From contig JAMPXB010000014.1 of assembly GCA_023701435.1 (NCBI GenBank), forward strand, positions 24,858-88,857: DNA of 64,000 nt. Direction: 5' to 3'. Each line of letters starts with the position of its first letter. Within the stretch, counting starts at the first letter, position 1. Position numbers and translations under genes: made by a program. Shown here one piece after another: positions 45,153-54,058 of the stretch. The stretch comes from Bacteriovoracaceae bacterium. Its GTDB lineage: Bacteria; Bdellovibrionota; Bacteriovoracia; Bacteriovoracales; Bacteriovoracaceae. Under the pieces are notes generated by a model. That model was not told the origin of the DNA and ran no database searches. It saw nothing but the letters and a program-made list of their open reading frames with translations.

Positions 45153-45168
45153 TGGTATGAGGTTGGCT
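45153..45168 (+). promoter_or_regulatory. Sigma-54 promoter of flgE
   Basis: TGGTATGAGGTTGGCT matches the -24/-12 consensus at the invariant GG and GC, which are exactly 10 bases apart, plus A, G, T and the flanking T. Transcription would start near 45179. The flgE Shine-Dalgarno is at 45230 and its ATG at 45244. Confidence 0.7.
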
Positions 45169-45243
45169 GGTCCTTTTCTGGAAGCCACTGGATGAGAGCC
45201 TGTAGTGCTCAAATCCCCTCGCCAGGGTCTAGGAGGGACAGGT

Positions 45244-46527
45244 ATGAGTATTCTTTCGTCTTTTAACATCGGTGTAACAGGTCTTAATGCTGCAGGCTCA
45301 TCGATGGGTGTAATCGGTGATAACATCGCTAACGCCGGAACACATGGTTTCAAATCCTCACGCGCAGAATTCCAGGACATGCTTGCCAACTCTCTTAAAG
45401 GGATCGATGGCGGTGACCAAATGGGTTCAGGTACAAAACTAGCTCACATTACTCCGCAGTTCACACAAGGAACTGTTGCTCGTACACAAAACATCACAGA
45501 TCTTGCTATTAACGGTAACGGCTTCTTCGAAGTGGATGCACCATTTGGCAAAGGTTACACTCGTGATGGTTCTTTCCACTTTGATAAAGATGGATACATG
45601 GTTAACGGTGATGGTTACAAAGTTCAGGGTTTCATGCCAGACGAAAAAGGTAATATCACAAATAAAAAAGATGCTATTAAATTAGGTAATACAAATATTC
45701 CTGCAACTGCGACTTCCGAAGTATCAATGAGAATGAACCTTGATTCTCGTGATGGTGTGAAAGTTTTTGATCCAGCTAATCCGGACAAGACTTCTAACTT
45801 CAATACATCAGTAACTATATATGACTCTGTTGGTACTGCTCGTCTGGTAACCCTTTACTTCAACAAGCAAGCTGACGGTGCTTCATGGGAATACCATGCC
45901 ATGGTTGATGGTGCTGACGCTGCTAACGGTATTCCAGGAAAAATGCTGGAAATGGGTAACGGTCAGTTGAAGTTTGACCAGAAGGGTGTTCTTCAGGAAG
46001 AAATTCCAGGACAGAATGCATTCAACTTCAATAAAGGTGCTCTTCCTAATCAAAAGATTTCTTTCAACTTCGGTGAAACCGTTAAAGAAGGCGGAACTGG
46101 TCTTGATGCCGCTACACAGTTTGGTTCTAAATCATCTGTGTCTCGTCACAATGCTGATGGTTCTTCAGCTGCGACTCTGGCCTCTATGTCTTTCAATGAC
46201 GACGGTGTTCTTACAGCGGTTTATGATAACGGTCAGCAACGTGAGCTTGGTCAAGTGGCCATCGCTAAGTTCGAGAACAATGAAGGTCTTTTCAAGACCG
46301 GTAAAAACCTTTTCAAAGAAACTCGTAAGTCTGGCCAAGCGGCCCTTGGCAAGCCAGGAGCTGATGGTCGTGGTGAAGTTCTTGCAAAATCAATTGAGCA
46401 GTCAAACGTTGATATCGCGAACGAGTTCATCAGTCTGATGGCCGCTCAACGTAACTTCCAGGCCAACACCAGAACCATCACAACATCAGACCAGATGTTA
46501 CAGGAAGTTCTGAACATTAAGCGATAA
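45244..46527 (+). CDS. flgE: Flagellar hook protein FlgE
   Basis: A 427-residue hook protein starting MSILSSFNIGVTGLNAAGSSMGVIGDNIANAGTHGFK, ending in the conserved IEQSNVDIANEFISLMAAQRNFQANTRTITTSDQMLQEVLNIKR helix (read in parts). The start at 45244 is set by AGGAGGGA just upstream and by the family N-terminus; the longer frame from 45205 is wrong. Regular, high-expression codons. A strong terminator follows, ending the flagellar unit. Confidence 0.97.
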   Translation: MSILSSFNIGVTGLNAAGSSMGVIGDNIANAGTHGFKSSRAEFQDMLANSLKGIDGGDQMGSGTKLAHITPQFTQGTVARTQNITDLAINGNGFFEVDAPFGKGYTRDGSFHFDKDGYMVNGDGYKVQGFMPDEKGNITNKKDAIKLGNTNIPATATSEVSMRMNLDSRDGVKVFDPANPDKTSNFNTSVTIYDSVGTARLVTLYFNKQADGASWEYHAMVDGADAANGIPGKMLEMGNGQLKFDQKGVLQEEIPGQNAFNFNKGALPNQKISFNFGETVKEGGTGLDAATQFGSKSSVSRHNADGSSAATLASMSFNDDGVLTAVYDNGQQRELGQVAIAKFENNEGLFKTGKNLFKETRKSGQAALGKPGADGRGEVLAKSIEQSNVDIANEFISLMAAQRNFQANTRTITTSDQMLQEVLNIKR

Positions 46528-46570
46528 TAGTTAAAACACCTAACTCCTAGAATTTAAAATACTCCAGAAA

Positions 46571-46596
46571 GGGCAGCCGAAAGGTTGCCCTTTTTT
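46571..46596 (+). terminator. Rho-independent terminator after flgE
   Basis: GGGCAGCC (46571-46578) pairs with GGTTGCCC (46583-46590) around a GAAA tetraloop, then six T residues. Confidence 0.93.
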
Positions 46597-46678
46597 GTCA
46601 TTCTATCTTCAGAAAATATTCACAACCCTCATCCCGAGCACAAGCGTAAACTGTCCTTAGCATTCAAGGAGGCAAATC

Positions 46679-46870
46679 ATGAAGATGATATTGCTCATGA
46701 CAGCGATGCTTTCACTTTCGGCCTGCGACCGTTCTCCTCAGGAAGAAACCATTGATCCCAATTGGCAGGAGCGACAGGAAGAAATAGAAATGCAGGAGGA
46801 GCAGGAGCAGCGAGGACGCACCAGCGAGTTTAATTCCGATGTGGAAGATGTGGAAAACTTAGAAAATTAA
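46679..46870 (+). CDS. Small acidic lipoprotein
   Basis: A 63-residue protein: signal peptide with lipobox LSAC (C16), then a Glu/Gln-rich mature part (QEEIEMQEEQEQRG). AAGGAGG precedes the ATG, partly complementary to TCCTT just upstream. No family recognised. It overlaps the ferredoxin gene by 4 bases, tail to tail. Confidence 0.75.
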   Translation: MKMILLMTAMLSLSACDRSPQEETIDPNWQERQEEIEMQEEQEQRGRTSEFNSDVEDVENLEN

Positions 46871-47097
46871 CCGTTGTTGCCAATGGCCTCGACCGGACAA
46901 GCGGCCAAGGCATTTTCAGCGTCTTGAATTTCAGTGGGGTTTTGCGGTTGAAGCATGACGTAGGCATGTCCATCGTCATCATTCATGGCAAAGAACTTAG
47001 GAGCTTCTACACAGCAGGCGTCGCACGCGATACAAGAATCATCAACATAGTATTTACCAGGTACGTTTTCTTTAAAGCGTGCGTTTTTATCTGCCAT
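46867..47097 (-). CDS. Single-cluster ferredoxin
   Basis: A 76-residue ferredoxin with C-x-x-C-x-x-C in DSCIACDACCVEAP and the distant C-P in AACPVEAI, enough for one [4Fe-4S] cluster. It is an electron carrier with unknown partner. The ATG ending at 47097 has GGAG 7 nt upstream; the longer frame is unlikely. It shares strand with the PpiD-like gene upstream. Confidence 0.92.
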   Translation of the reverse strand: MADKNARFKENVPGKYYVDDSCIACDACCVEAPKFFAMNDDDGHAYVMLQPQNPTEIQDAENALAACPVEAIGNNG

Positions 47098-47122
47098 ATA
47101 TTGCTCCTGCGGGAGCCTAAAT

Positions 47123-48601
47123 TTATAACAAACTTTGGTTTGTGACAACCTTTGCTTTATTGTTCATCGTCTTAACCAGCTCTTCTTTAACTTTACGAGA
47201 GAATAGTTGATTTTGAGAGGCAATTTCAGCTTTCATTTGCTCAGGAGTTTTCTCCGCTCCGACCTTTTTGCCCACGACTTTAATCATGAAAATAGTGCCA
47301 GGGTTACCAAAATTCAGGACTGTACCTGGAGCTGCTTTGAAGATTTGGTCAGCTTCAGCAGGGGAGAGGTTAGTCGCCACAAGATTTTGATCGAATTGGT
47401 TAACGTCTGCATTCTTGTAAATCTGGCCATCAACTTTAGTCGCCAGGGCTTCAGCAGTAGCAAAATCGTTTTTCTCCAGGGCCGATTGGATTTGTTCAGC
47501 TGTCGTTTTCAGCAACTGATCCAGGTCCTGGGCCTTGGTTTTTTGAATAGCGATGCGGGCTAGCTCTGGTTTTACACTTTCCAAGGTCTTAATATCAGCA
47601 GCTTTCTTATCTTCTACCATGATGATGTGGTAACCGAACTGAGTTTTAACTGGCTCAGAGATGTCGCCTTTCTTCATATTAAAAGCAACTTTTTCAAACT
47701 CCGGAACCATTCTGCCGGCCGAGAACCAGCCCAGGTCGCCACCATTGGCCTTACCAGTTGGGTCTTCTGTTTCTTTTTTAGCAATATCATTGAAGTTTTT
47801 AGCAGTTACTTGAGCTTTGATAGCCTTGATCTTCTCCAAGCTCTTGGCATCGTCTCCAGCAATCAGGATATGACGGGCCTTTACCTCTTCTGGCTTATTG
47901 TAAGTTGAGAGGTTGTCGTTGTAGGCAGCTTCCAGGGTCTTTTGGTTTTCCGGATTGGCCAGGAACGCTCTAACTTCCTGTTCTGTAACCGAGACCAGTG
48001 GGGCCAGGGACTGACGGCTGATCTTCACGCCTTGAACGGTAACTTGGTTGTTTTTAAACTTAGCTACGTCCTGGATATGGCCTTCAGAAACGATCATTGA
48101 ATTAAAAAGCTCATCAATTTTCTTTTGCTTTAAATCGTTACCAACCAACTCTTCGAATTGAGTCGGGATGTAGCCGTTGCTTTGCAGCATGTTACGATAA
48201 AGGTTCACGTCGAATTGATTATTGGTTTGGAAGTAAGGCATGGCCTTAATCTCATTCTTAATCTCGCTCAATGACACGACGAATCCTAATTGGTCAGCAG
48301 CATTGAGAATAAGCTTTTGCTGGATCAAACCGTTCAAAACGGACTGCTTAATCCCCATATCTTCCATCTGTTTTTGGGTCATGCCTGAACCGCCCATCAT
48401 CTGATTAAAGAATTCAACCTGACGATTGAGAGCAGATTGGTACTCTTTAATAGTGATTGGAGTTCCGTCTACGGCCGCCACATTTTGGGCCGTTCCCATT
48501 GAGAAATTGTCAAAACCAGAGAAGAGGAAACTGGCAATAATAATGAGAAAGACAAACGTCAAAATAAAATACGAAACTTTGCCCGCCAATGCGTTTTTCA
48601 T
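47123..48601 (-). CDS. ppiD: PpiD/SurA-like peptidyl-prolyl isomerase chaperone
   Basis: A 492-residue protein. One N-terminal membrane anchor (about 8-30) is followed by a SurA-N-like helical part and a parvulin domain: VKARHILIAGDD, AKKETEDPTGKANGGDLGWFSAGRMVPEFEKVAF and KTQFGYHIIMVEDKK. A second chaperone part follows. It is an inner-membrane periplasmic foldase for outer-membrane proteins. A TTGACC / ATAAAA promoter (17 bases apart) lies just upstream on the minus strand near 48630-48663. Confidence 0.9.
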   Translation of the reverse strand: MKNALAGKVSYFILTFVFLIIIASFLFSGFDNFSMGTAQNVAAVDGTPITIKEYQSALNRQVEFFNQMMGGSGMTQKQMEDMGIKQSVLNGLIQQKLILNAADQLGFVVSLSEIKNEIKAMPYFQTNNQFDVNLYRNMLQSNGYIPTQFEELVGNDLKQKKIDELFNSMIVSEGHIQDVAKFKNNQVTVQGVKISRQSLAPLVSVTEQEVRAFLANPENQKTLEAAYNDNLSTYNKPEEVKARHILIAGDDAKSLEKIKAIKAQVTAKNFNDIAKKETEDPTGKANGGDLGWFSAGRMVPEFEKVAFNMKKGDISEPVKTQFGYHIIMVEDKKAADIKTLESVKPELARIAIQKTKAQDLDQLLKTTAEQIQSALEKNDFATAEALATKVDGQIYKNADVNQFDQNLVATNLSPAEADQIFKAAPGTVLNFGNPGTIFMIKVVGKKVGAEKTPEQMKAEIASQNQLFSRKVKEELVKTMNNKAKVVTNQSLL

Positions 48602-48743
48602 GAGATTCCTTTTAACAGTATAAATGCAAGTTATTTTATCGGGGAAGAGTTGTTAAGGTCAAAGACTTTATCTCGTAAACTTCATTGGCATCAGGCAGGA
48701 ACTTCGTTTAATCTTAAGAGATAAGTAAAATAAGGGTCATCGT

Positions 48744-49622
48744 TTGAAACTAATCCAAGAGTCTTCAAAGACTAAAATTGTCAGTAATTTCATTGTCGGC
48801 ATTCTTGCTGTTTATGGCATTTCGCAAAAACAATTTAAGCTAGATGAGCCATCCCTGTTTCAACAGATTGTGACGGAAGTCATTTCTCCTGTGCAGGAAG
48901 GCTTTACCAGCTCAAAAGAGAGCGTTTCCTCACTGTGGGAAAACTATCTTTTGATCGTGAATACCAGCAAAGAAAACAATGTTCTCAAAAAACAAATCTC
49001 CCGCTTAGAAAGCGATCTCACCTCGATGGAAGAGATGAGAAAGGAAAACTTCCGCTTAAAGCGCCTGCTGAATTACTCGGATGAGCTTTCGCATCAAAGA
49101 GTGATGGCCCAGGTTGTAGGATGGGATTCGGCCAATGAGTTTAAAGTCATTCGTTTGAATAAAGGGACACGTCACGGCATTAAAACCATGTCACCGGTAA
49201 TTACGGATCATGGTCTGGTGGGTTATGTTTACCGCGCCACTGAAAATTACTCCGATGTGCTGACTATCCTGGATCAAAACAACCGAGTGGACATTGTCAT
49301 TGAAAGAACCCGCACCCATGGGATTGTGGAAGGTGTTTTCAATTTCAAATGTGCTCTGAAATACATCATGAGAAATGAATCAGTGGAAGTAGGGGATAAG
49401 CTCATTACGGCCGGAGTCGGAGGTATCTATCCTAAAGGTATCAAAGTCGGGATGATTACTGATATTTCTAAAGAAAATTTTGGAATGACTCTTTCAATTG
49501 AAGTTGCCCCTAGTGTTGACTTTGACAAGCTCGAAGAAGTCCTGGTGTTAATTCCGGTAGAGGGGGAAACCGCCCAAGTATCACTGCCTGTTGTGATGCC
49601 TGCCCAGGAGAAAAAAATATGA
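48744..49622 (+). CDS. mreC: Rod shape-determining protein MreC
   Basis: A 292-residue MreC: a membrane anchor near the N-terminus, a coiled coil (LKKQISRLESDLTSMEEMRKEN), then the beta domain with RVMAQVVGWDSANEF, HGLVGYVYRATENYSDVLTILDQNN and GDKLITAGVGGIYPKGIKVG. It scaffolds the elongasome in the periplasm. The start is TTG. It overlaps mreD by four bases. Confidence 0.93.
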   Translation: MKLIQESSKTKIVSNFIVGILAVYGISQKQFKLDEPSLFQQIVTEVISPVQEGFTSSKESVSSLWENYLLIVNTSKENNVLKKQISRLESDLTSMEEMRKENFRLKRLLNYSDELSHQRVMAQVVGWDSANEFKVIRLNKGTRHGIKTMSPVITDHGLVGYVYRATENYSDVLTILDQNNRVDIVIERTRTHGIVEGVFNFKCALKYIMRNESVEVGDKLITAGVGGIYPKGIKVGMITDISKENFGMTLSIEVAPSVDFDKLEEVLVLIPVEGETAQVSLPVVMPAQEKKI

Positions 49623-50155
49623 GAATGCGTCTCTCTCAAGTCCTTATAGCTTTTGCCATTACTTCAGCTTTCTTAATAGGTCTCGAGGTAGTTACTTCAA
49701 CTATGCTCCCTGCCTTGGGTTGGCATGAATACCGCCTAACTTTTAATGTTTTGATTATTCTGTTTCTGGCCCTTCGTCTGGATTCTCCTGGAGTTCCGTG
49801 GATGATTATGGGGCTGCAGATGATTCACTCTGCCTTTTCTATCGAAGGCTGGGCCTTGGGAACTTTGGCAGGACTCATTGTCATGCTTTCGGCTAACTAT
49901 CTTAAAGAGCTCCTCGCCCTGACATCGGCCATCATGACGATGGTGACAGTACAGTTCTTCCAGATCATCTGGTATGTAACCGTCACTCTGATCATTTGTT
50001 TAAAAATCTCCGATTTCGACAAATTTGGAATGATTATCTGGAGCTTTATTCCAGGCAGTATTCTTCTTTCGATTATTTCGCCTTTGATCTTCTGGGTTCT
50101 AGAAAAAATATGGCGAGTCTCTCCAGACTCCGGCCCTAGAGGAGTAGAAATTTAG
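49619..50155 (+). CDS. mreD: Rod shape-determining protein MreD
   Basis: A 178-residue membrane protein with five to six helices, in the mreD place between mreC and the PBP2 gene. Sequence identity to MreD is hard to see because the family is poorly conserved, so the name rests on size, topology and position. ATGA overlap with mreC. Confidence 0.8.
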   Translation: MRMRLSQVLIAFAITSAFLIGLEVVTSTMLPALGWHEYRLTFNVLIILFLALRLDSPGVPWMIMGLQMIHSAFSIEGWALGTLAGLIVMLSANYLKELLALTSAIMTMVTVQFFQIIWYVTVTLIICLKISDFDKFGMIIWSFIPGSILLSIISPLIFWVLEKIWRVSPDSGPRGVEI

Positions 50156-50157
50156 TT

Positions 50158-52122
50158 ATGTTCGGTGAAGAAGAACTAGTCAAAATTCATAAAGAGCGGG
50201 CCACTCTTATTTCGTATATCATTACGGCCGCCTTTGGTATGGTCCTTGCCCGTTTGTGGTACTTGCAGGTGTATAAGGGTGAAACGCTTCACAATTATTC
50301 CATCCAAAACCGCTTACGTAAGGAAGTCGTCTGGGCGCCGCGAGGACTCATTTATTCAAGAGATGATCAATTATTGGTGGATAACATCCCTCGTTTTGAT
50401 GCCATCTTGACTCCTCAGTTTCTACTCGATAAGGAAGAGACGCTGGCCAAGCTGGCCAAGATCCTCAGCACCGATGTTGCGGGGATTGAGGCGATCATGA
50501 AAAAGAATTCTAATCAGGCCCGTTATCGGCCAATTATTATTAAAAAGAACATCACCTTTGAAGAGCTCGCCCAGATTGAAACTCAGAACGCCGATCTTCC
50601 CGGAATCAGCGTCGATACCTTTATCTCCCGTGAATATAGAGATAAGGATATTGGGGCCCATTTATTGGGCTACATTTCTGAGATTTCCCAGGTTCAGCTT
50701 CCTAAATTACGAGAGCGTGATAAGACCGAATATCGCCTGGGTGATTTCATCGGTCAGTTTGGTATTGAAGAGCAATTGGATAAGTACCTTCGCGGCGAAA
50801 ATGGTCATGAATTTGTAGAGGTCGATGCAAGGGGAAGAAGAAAACGTTATATTAATACCGATAATTTATTCAAAGGTATTGAGGATGAAAAACCTCTGTC
50901 CGGCATGAATGTGAAACTGACCATTGACCGTGACATGCAGATTGCTGCTTATAAGGCACTGGAAGGAAAAGTCGGCGGTGTGATTGCAGTCGATATTAAT
51001 TCTGGAGAAGTTCTTTCCATGGTCTCAAGACCTTCTTTTGATCCTTCACAATTCTCGCGAGGCTTGACTCCTGAGTATTGGCGAAGCCTGGTAGGGAATA
51101 CTCATCACCCTTTAAGAGACCGAAATATTCAGGAACACTTTTCACCCGGGTCAACCTTTAAGGCTTTTAGTGCGATTGCTGCCTTTGAAGAGGGACAGAT
51201 TGATGAGCACACTGAAATCAATTGTAATGGTACTTTCCGTTTAGGGCGGAGGGTTTATCACTGCTGGAAAAAAGGCGGACATGGCGCAGTCAATCTGGTT
51301 CGGGCCCTGAGAGAATCATGTAATATCTATTTTCAGAAAACCGCTAATAAAATGGACATTGATGATATCGCTAAATATGCCAAGGCCTTTGGACTTGGGT
51401 CACGCACCGGTATCTCACTTCCTCGCGAAGTCTCTGGACTGATTCCAACCAAAGAATGGAAGAAAAAGAGATTTGGCCAGGAATGGCAGGCGGGTGAAAC
51501 GCTGTCAATTTCGATCGGTCAATCTTACGTTCTGACTTCAACCATTCAAATGGCCATTTCATTTGCGGCCATTGCTAATGGCGGAAAAATTTATCGTCCC
51601 TATGTGGTGAAAGATATTTTCGACTCGGAAGGAGAACTGGTTAAGACTTTTACTCCTGAACTCCTTTCACAGGTTGATATTAAAAATCCTAAGACCCTGA
51701 AGTTTGTCCGTGAAGGGCTGTTTCAAGTGGTCAACAATCCGAAAGGAACTGCATTCTACCGTCGTGGTCAGGGTATTATGATGGCCGGGAAAACCGGAAC
51801 TTCTCAGGTGAAAAGTGCAAGCGCGGATAAAATTTACCAAAGATGTGAAAATATGGATTATGATTCCCGACACCACGGTGTGTTCGTGGGATTTGCTCCC
51901 TATGATAATCCGAAAATTGCGGCTGCCGTTATTGTTGAACACGGTTGCCATGGTTCCAGTGCCGCCACTCCAGTAGCGGAAGCAGTAATCACCGAATATA
52001 TGAAAAAATATCAGCCGGAAATGTACTTGAAGAATCTTGAGAAAGATAAAGAGATCCGGGAGAGTTGGATTAAATCCATTCGGGCCGCTAAACCTGCTAC
52101 ACCAGCAACTGCGGATGAATAA
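50158..52122 (+). CDS. mrdA: Penicillin-binding protein 2 (elongation transpeptidase)
   Basis: A 654-residue class B PBP: one N-terminal membrane helix, the dimerisation domain (QNRLRKEVVWAPRGLIYSRD), and a transpeptidase domain with SxxK in SPGSTFKAF, SCN in RESCNIYF and KTGTSQ. It crosslinks lateral-wall peptidoglycan together with RodA. The C-terminal 40 residues are charged. Two bases after mreD. Confidence 0.96.
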   Translation: MFGEEELVKIHKERATLISYIITAAFGMVLARLWYLQVYKGETLHNYSIQNRLRKEVVWAPRGLIYSRDDQLLVDNIPRFDAILTPQFLLDKEETLAKLAKILSTDVAGIEAIMKKNSNQARYRPIIIKKNITFEELAQIETQNADLPGISVDTFISREYRDKDIGAHLLGYISEISQVQLPKLRERDKTEYRLGDFIGQFGIEEQLDKYLRGENGHEFVEVDARGRRKRYINTDNLFKGIEDEKPLSGMNVKLTIDRDMQIAAYKALEGKVGGVIAVDINSGEVLSMVSRPSFDPSQFSRGLTPEYWRSLVGNTHHPLRDRNIQEHFSPGSTFKAFSAIAAFEEGQIDEHTEINCNGTFRLGRRVYHCWKKGGHGAVNLVRALRESCNIYFQKTANKMDIDDIAKYAKAFGLGSRTGISLPREVSGLIPTKEWKKKRFGQEWQAGETLSISIGQSYVLTSTIQMAISFAAIANGGKIYRPYVVKDIFDSEGELVKTFTPELLSQVDIKNPKTLKFVREGLFQVVNNPKGTAFYRRGQGIMMAGKTGTSQVKSASADKIYQRCENMDYDSRHHGVFVGFAPYDNPKIAAAVIVEHGCHGSSAATPVAEAVITEYMKKYQPEMYLKNLEKDKEIRESWIKSIRAAKPATPATADE

Positions 52123-52140
52123 GCGTAAACGGAGTTTAGC

Positions 52141-53253
52141 TTGAATCAAACTATAGTTCAGTTTTTTAAAAGATACGATTTTAGCTTTCTGGGAAGCATG
52201 TCGGCGATATTTCTGGTTGGTGTTTTGAATCTTTATTCATCAACTCATGCCGATACTCATGATGGTCTTGATGCACTTTATAAGTCCCAGATCGTCTGGT
52301 TCCTGCTTTCAGTAACAGTTGCTATTGCCATTAGTTTTATCAATCCTAAAACCATTGAGCGTTTTGCCTATTTTGGTTATATCGGGACGCTCTTCCTGGT
52401 GCTCTTAGTGCTTTTAATGGGTAAAGTAGGGATGGGTGCCCAGCGCTGGCTGGTTATTGGACCTATTCGTATGCAGCCTTCGGAGTTTATGAAACTCGGT
52501 CTGGTTCTGGCACTGGCCCGCTATTTCACTAAAGTTTATCCTGAAAAACAGTTGGGCTTCAAAGACCTTATTATTCCCGGGCTCATCATGGGAATTCCTA
52601 CTGTGATGGTTGTGGTTCAGCCCGATTTGGGTACTGGTCTTCTTTTGCTCTTTATTTTTTGTATGATGATTTTCTATAAAAGACTGAAGTGGAAAACCAT
52701 TATGACCTTAGGAGTGATCGGACTTGTCTCCGGGGTCCTGATGTACAATTTTGGTCTGCGCGAATATCAGAAAAAAAGAATTCATACTTTCATCGATCCT
52801 TATGAAGACGCCAAAGGTTCCGGTTACAATGCCATTCAATCGGAAATTGCCATCGGTTCCGGCAGGCTTTTCGGGAAAGGATTCAAGAATTCTTCTCAGG
52901 CTTCACTTAACTACCTTCCAGAAAACCACACTGACTTTGTGTTCGCTATTTTTAATGAAGAGCATGGTTTTTTTGGATCAGTTTTTCTCATTATTCTTTA
53001 TCTGGTCTTCTTTATGAGGCTCATATGGCTGGCCTCCTCGGTCCAGCGTTTTTTTGATTCTGTTCTGATTATAGGAATTATGTCGATTTTCTTCTGGCAC
53101 TCGTTTATCAATATGGCGATGGTTTCAGGACTCTTGCCTATTGTGGGGATTCCGCTCCCACTTATGAGTTACGGGGGGTCGAGTATGCTGACTTTTGGAG
53201 TAGGGGTAGGGATTGCAACTTCCGTTTCTAATTCCCGAAACTTCTTTAACTAA
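52141..53253 (+). CDS. rodA: Peptidoglycan polymerase RodA
   Basis: A 370-residue SEDS protein with about ten helices. WLVIGPIRMQPSEFMKLGLVLALARY, QPDLGTGLLLLFIF, LPENHTDFVFAIFNEEHGFFG and LPLMSYGGSSML are all RodA/FtsW signatures. It polymerises glycan strands with PBP2 in cell elongation. The start is TTG with CGGAG upstream. Confidence 0.96.
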   Translation: MNQTIVQFFKRYDFSFLGSMSAIFLVGVLNLYSSTHADTHDGLDALYKSQIVWFLLSVTVAIAISFINPKTIERFAYFGYIGTLFLVLLVLLMGKVGMGAQRWLVIGPIRMQPSEFMKLGLVLALARYFTKVYPEKQLGFKDLIIPGLIMGIPTVMVVVQPDLGTGLLLLFIFCMMIFYKRLKWKTIMTLGVIGLVSGVLMYNFGLREYQKKRIHTFIDPYEDAKGSGYNAIQSEIAIGSGRLFGKGFKNSSQASLNYLPENHTDFVFAIFNEEHGFFGSVFLIILYLVFFMRLIWLASSVQRFFDSVLIIGIMSIFFWHSFINMAMVSGLLPIVGIPLPLMSYGGSSMLTFGVGVGIATSVSNSRNFFN

Positions 53254-53316
53254 ACAGCTGTCTATTGCTTAAACACTCCCAGGTATCCTATCTGCTTGAT
53301 TATCCAAGCCTGATTA

Positions 53317-53331
53317 TGGCCCCTGGTTTGC
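53317..53331 (+). promoter_or_regulatory. Sigma-54 promoter of the 67-residue exported protein
   Basis: TGGCCCCTGGTTTGC has GG and GC exactly 10 bases apart and matches TGGC-C----TTGC of the -24/-12 consensus. The start point would be about 53343, leaving a 16-base leader with AAAGGA before the ATG at 53359. Confidence 0.7.
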
Positions 53332-53358
53332 GATAGCTGGAGCAACTAAAGGAAACCC

Positions 53359-53562
53359 ATGAGATTCTTTTTATTTGCTCTGCTGATGACTTCATTTACT
53401 GCCCAGGCGGCTTCACCATTCATGAGTGTGAAAGATCGCCTGAGACTCCACCTGTGGAGTTTTGGGCTCGAAGAGCAGCAAAAGATTGAAGTTAAAAAGA
53501 AGATAGAAGTTAAAGCTCCTGTTCTGCCGGAAGAAATTGAACGAGCTCTTCGAAAAATATAA
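53359..53562 (+). CDS. 67-residue exported protein under a sigma-54 promoter
   Basis: A signal peptide (RFFLFALLMTSFTAQAA) is followed by a mature part of about 48 residues with a repeated KIEVK (KIEVKKKIEVK), strongly basic-acidic and likely helical. No family known to me. AAAGGA precedes the ATG. It is a stand-alone unit after rodA, and its promoter suggests regulated, perhaps motility-linked expression. Confidence 0.75.
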   Translation: MRFFLFALLMTSFTAQAASPFMSVKDRLRLHLWSFGLEEQQKIEVKKKIEVKAPVLPEEIERALRKI

Positions 53563-53564
53563 TA
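53537..53564 (+). promoter_or_regulatory. Sigma-70-type promoter of the MarR gene
   Basis: TTGAAC (53537-53542) and TATAAT (53559-53564) are 16 bases apart, the -10 overlapping the stop codon of the preceding gene. The operator palindrome lies just downstream. Confidence 0.6.
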
Positions 53565-53580
53565 CCAAGTTTTTTTGACC

Positions 53581-53603
53581 TATAGTATGATAGTCATACT
53601 ATA
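53581..53603. promoter_or_regulatory. MarR operator palindrome overlapping the start codon
   Basis: TATAGTATGA (53581-53590) and TCATACTATA (53594-53603) form perfect 10-bp arms around TAG. The last base is the A of the marR-family ATG. The length and AT-rich dyad are typical of MarR dimer sites, so autorepression is likely. No Shine-Dalgarno precedes the gene. Confidence 0.7.
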
Positions 53604-54058
53604 TGAAAAGAATCGCCAATATTGGAAGTTTGCTTAAAAAAATCTACCGGGTCTACAGTATTGAACTCATCAAAGAGCTTCAGTCTACGGGCTTCAATGA
53701 CCTTCGTCCCAGCTTTCTGGAAATTCTCATGTACCTTTCAGAAAATGACGGGCCATCTATCAAGATGATCGGTAAGGCATGTGGTCTCAAAAAACAAACA
53801 ATGACTTCTCATTTAAATGAACTGGAAAAGCGTGGCTATATTAAGCGTTCGCATTCGGATCAGGACAAGCGAGAGCAATTGGTATTCTTAACGGATTACG
53901 GCGAAAAGTTTAAATTAAATCTCCTGCAAGTTACTAATGACCTGGAAAGACAATATACCACTAAGCTGGGTGAAGTAGAGTTGGATAGAGTTGAGCTGAT
54001 GCTGGATAATCTTTATCGGGAACTCTTGGAAAATCAAAAGAAAGGAAGTCTCATTTAG
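53603..54058 (+). CDS. MarR-family transcriptional regulator
   Basis: A 151-residue winged-helix protein: IKMIGKACGLKKQTMTSHLNELEKRGYIKRSHSDQDKREQLVFLTDYGEKF is the MarR recognition helix and wing. It binds as a dimer. The ligand is unknown. It overlaps the rhodanese-like gene by 4 bases at their 3-prime ends, so any divergent target must lie elsewhere; the palindrome points to self-control. Confidence 0.92.
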   Translation: MKRIANIGSLLKKIYRVYSIELIKELQSTGFNDLRPSFLEILMYLSENDGPSIKMIGKACGLKKQTMTSHLNELEKRGYIKRSHSDQDKREQLVFLTDYGEKFKLNLLQVTNDLERQYTTKLGEVELDRVELMLDNLYRELLENQKKGSLI

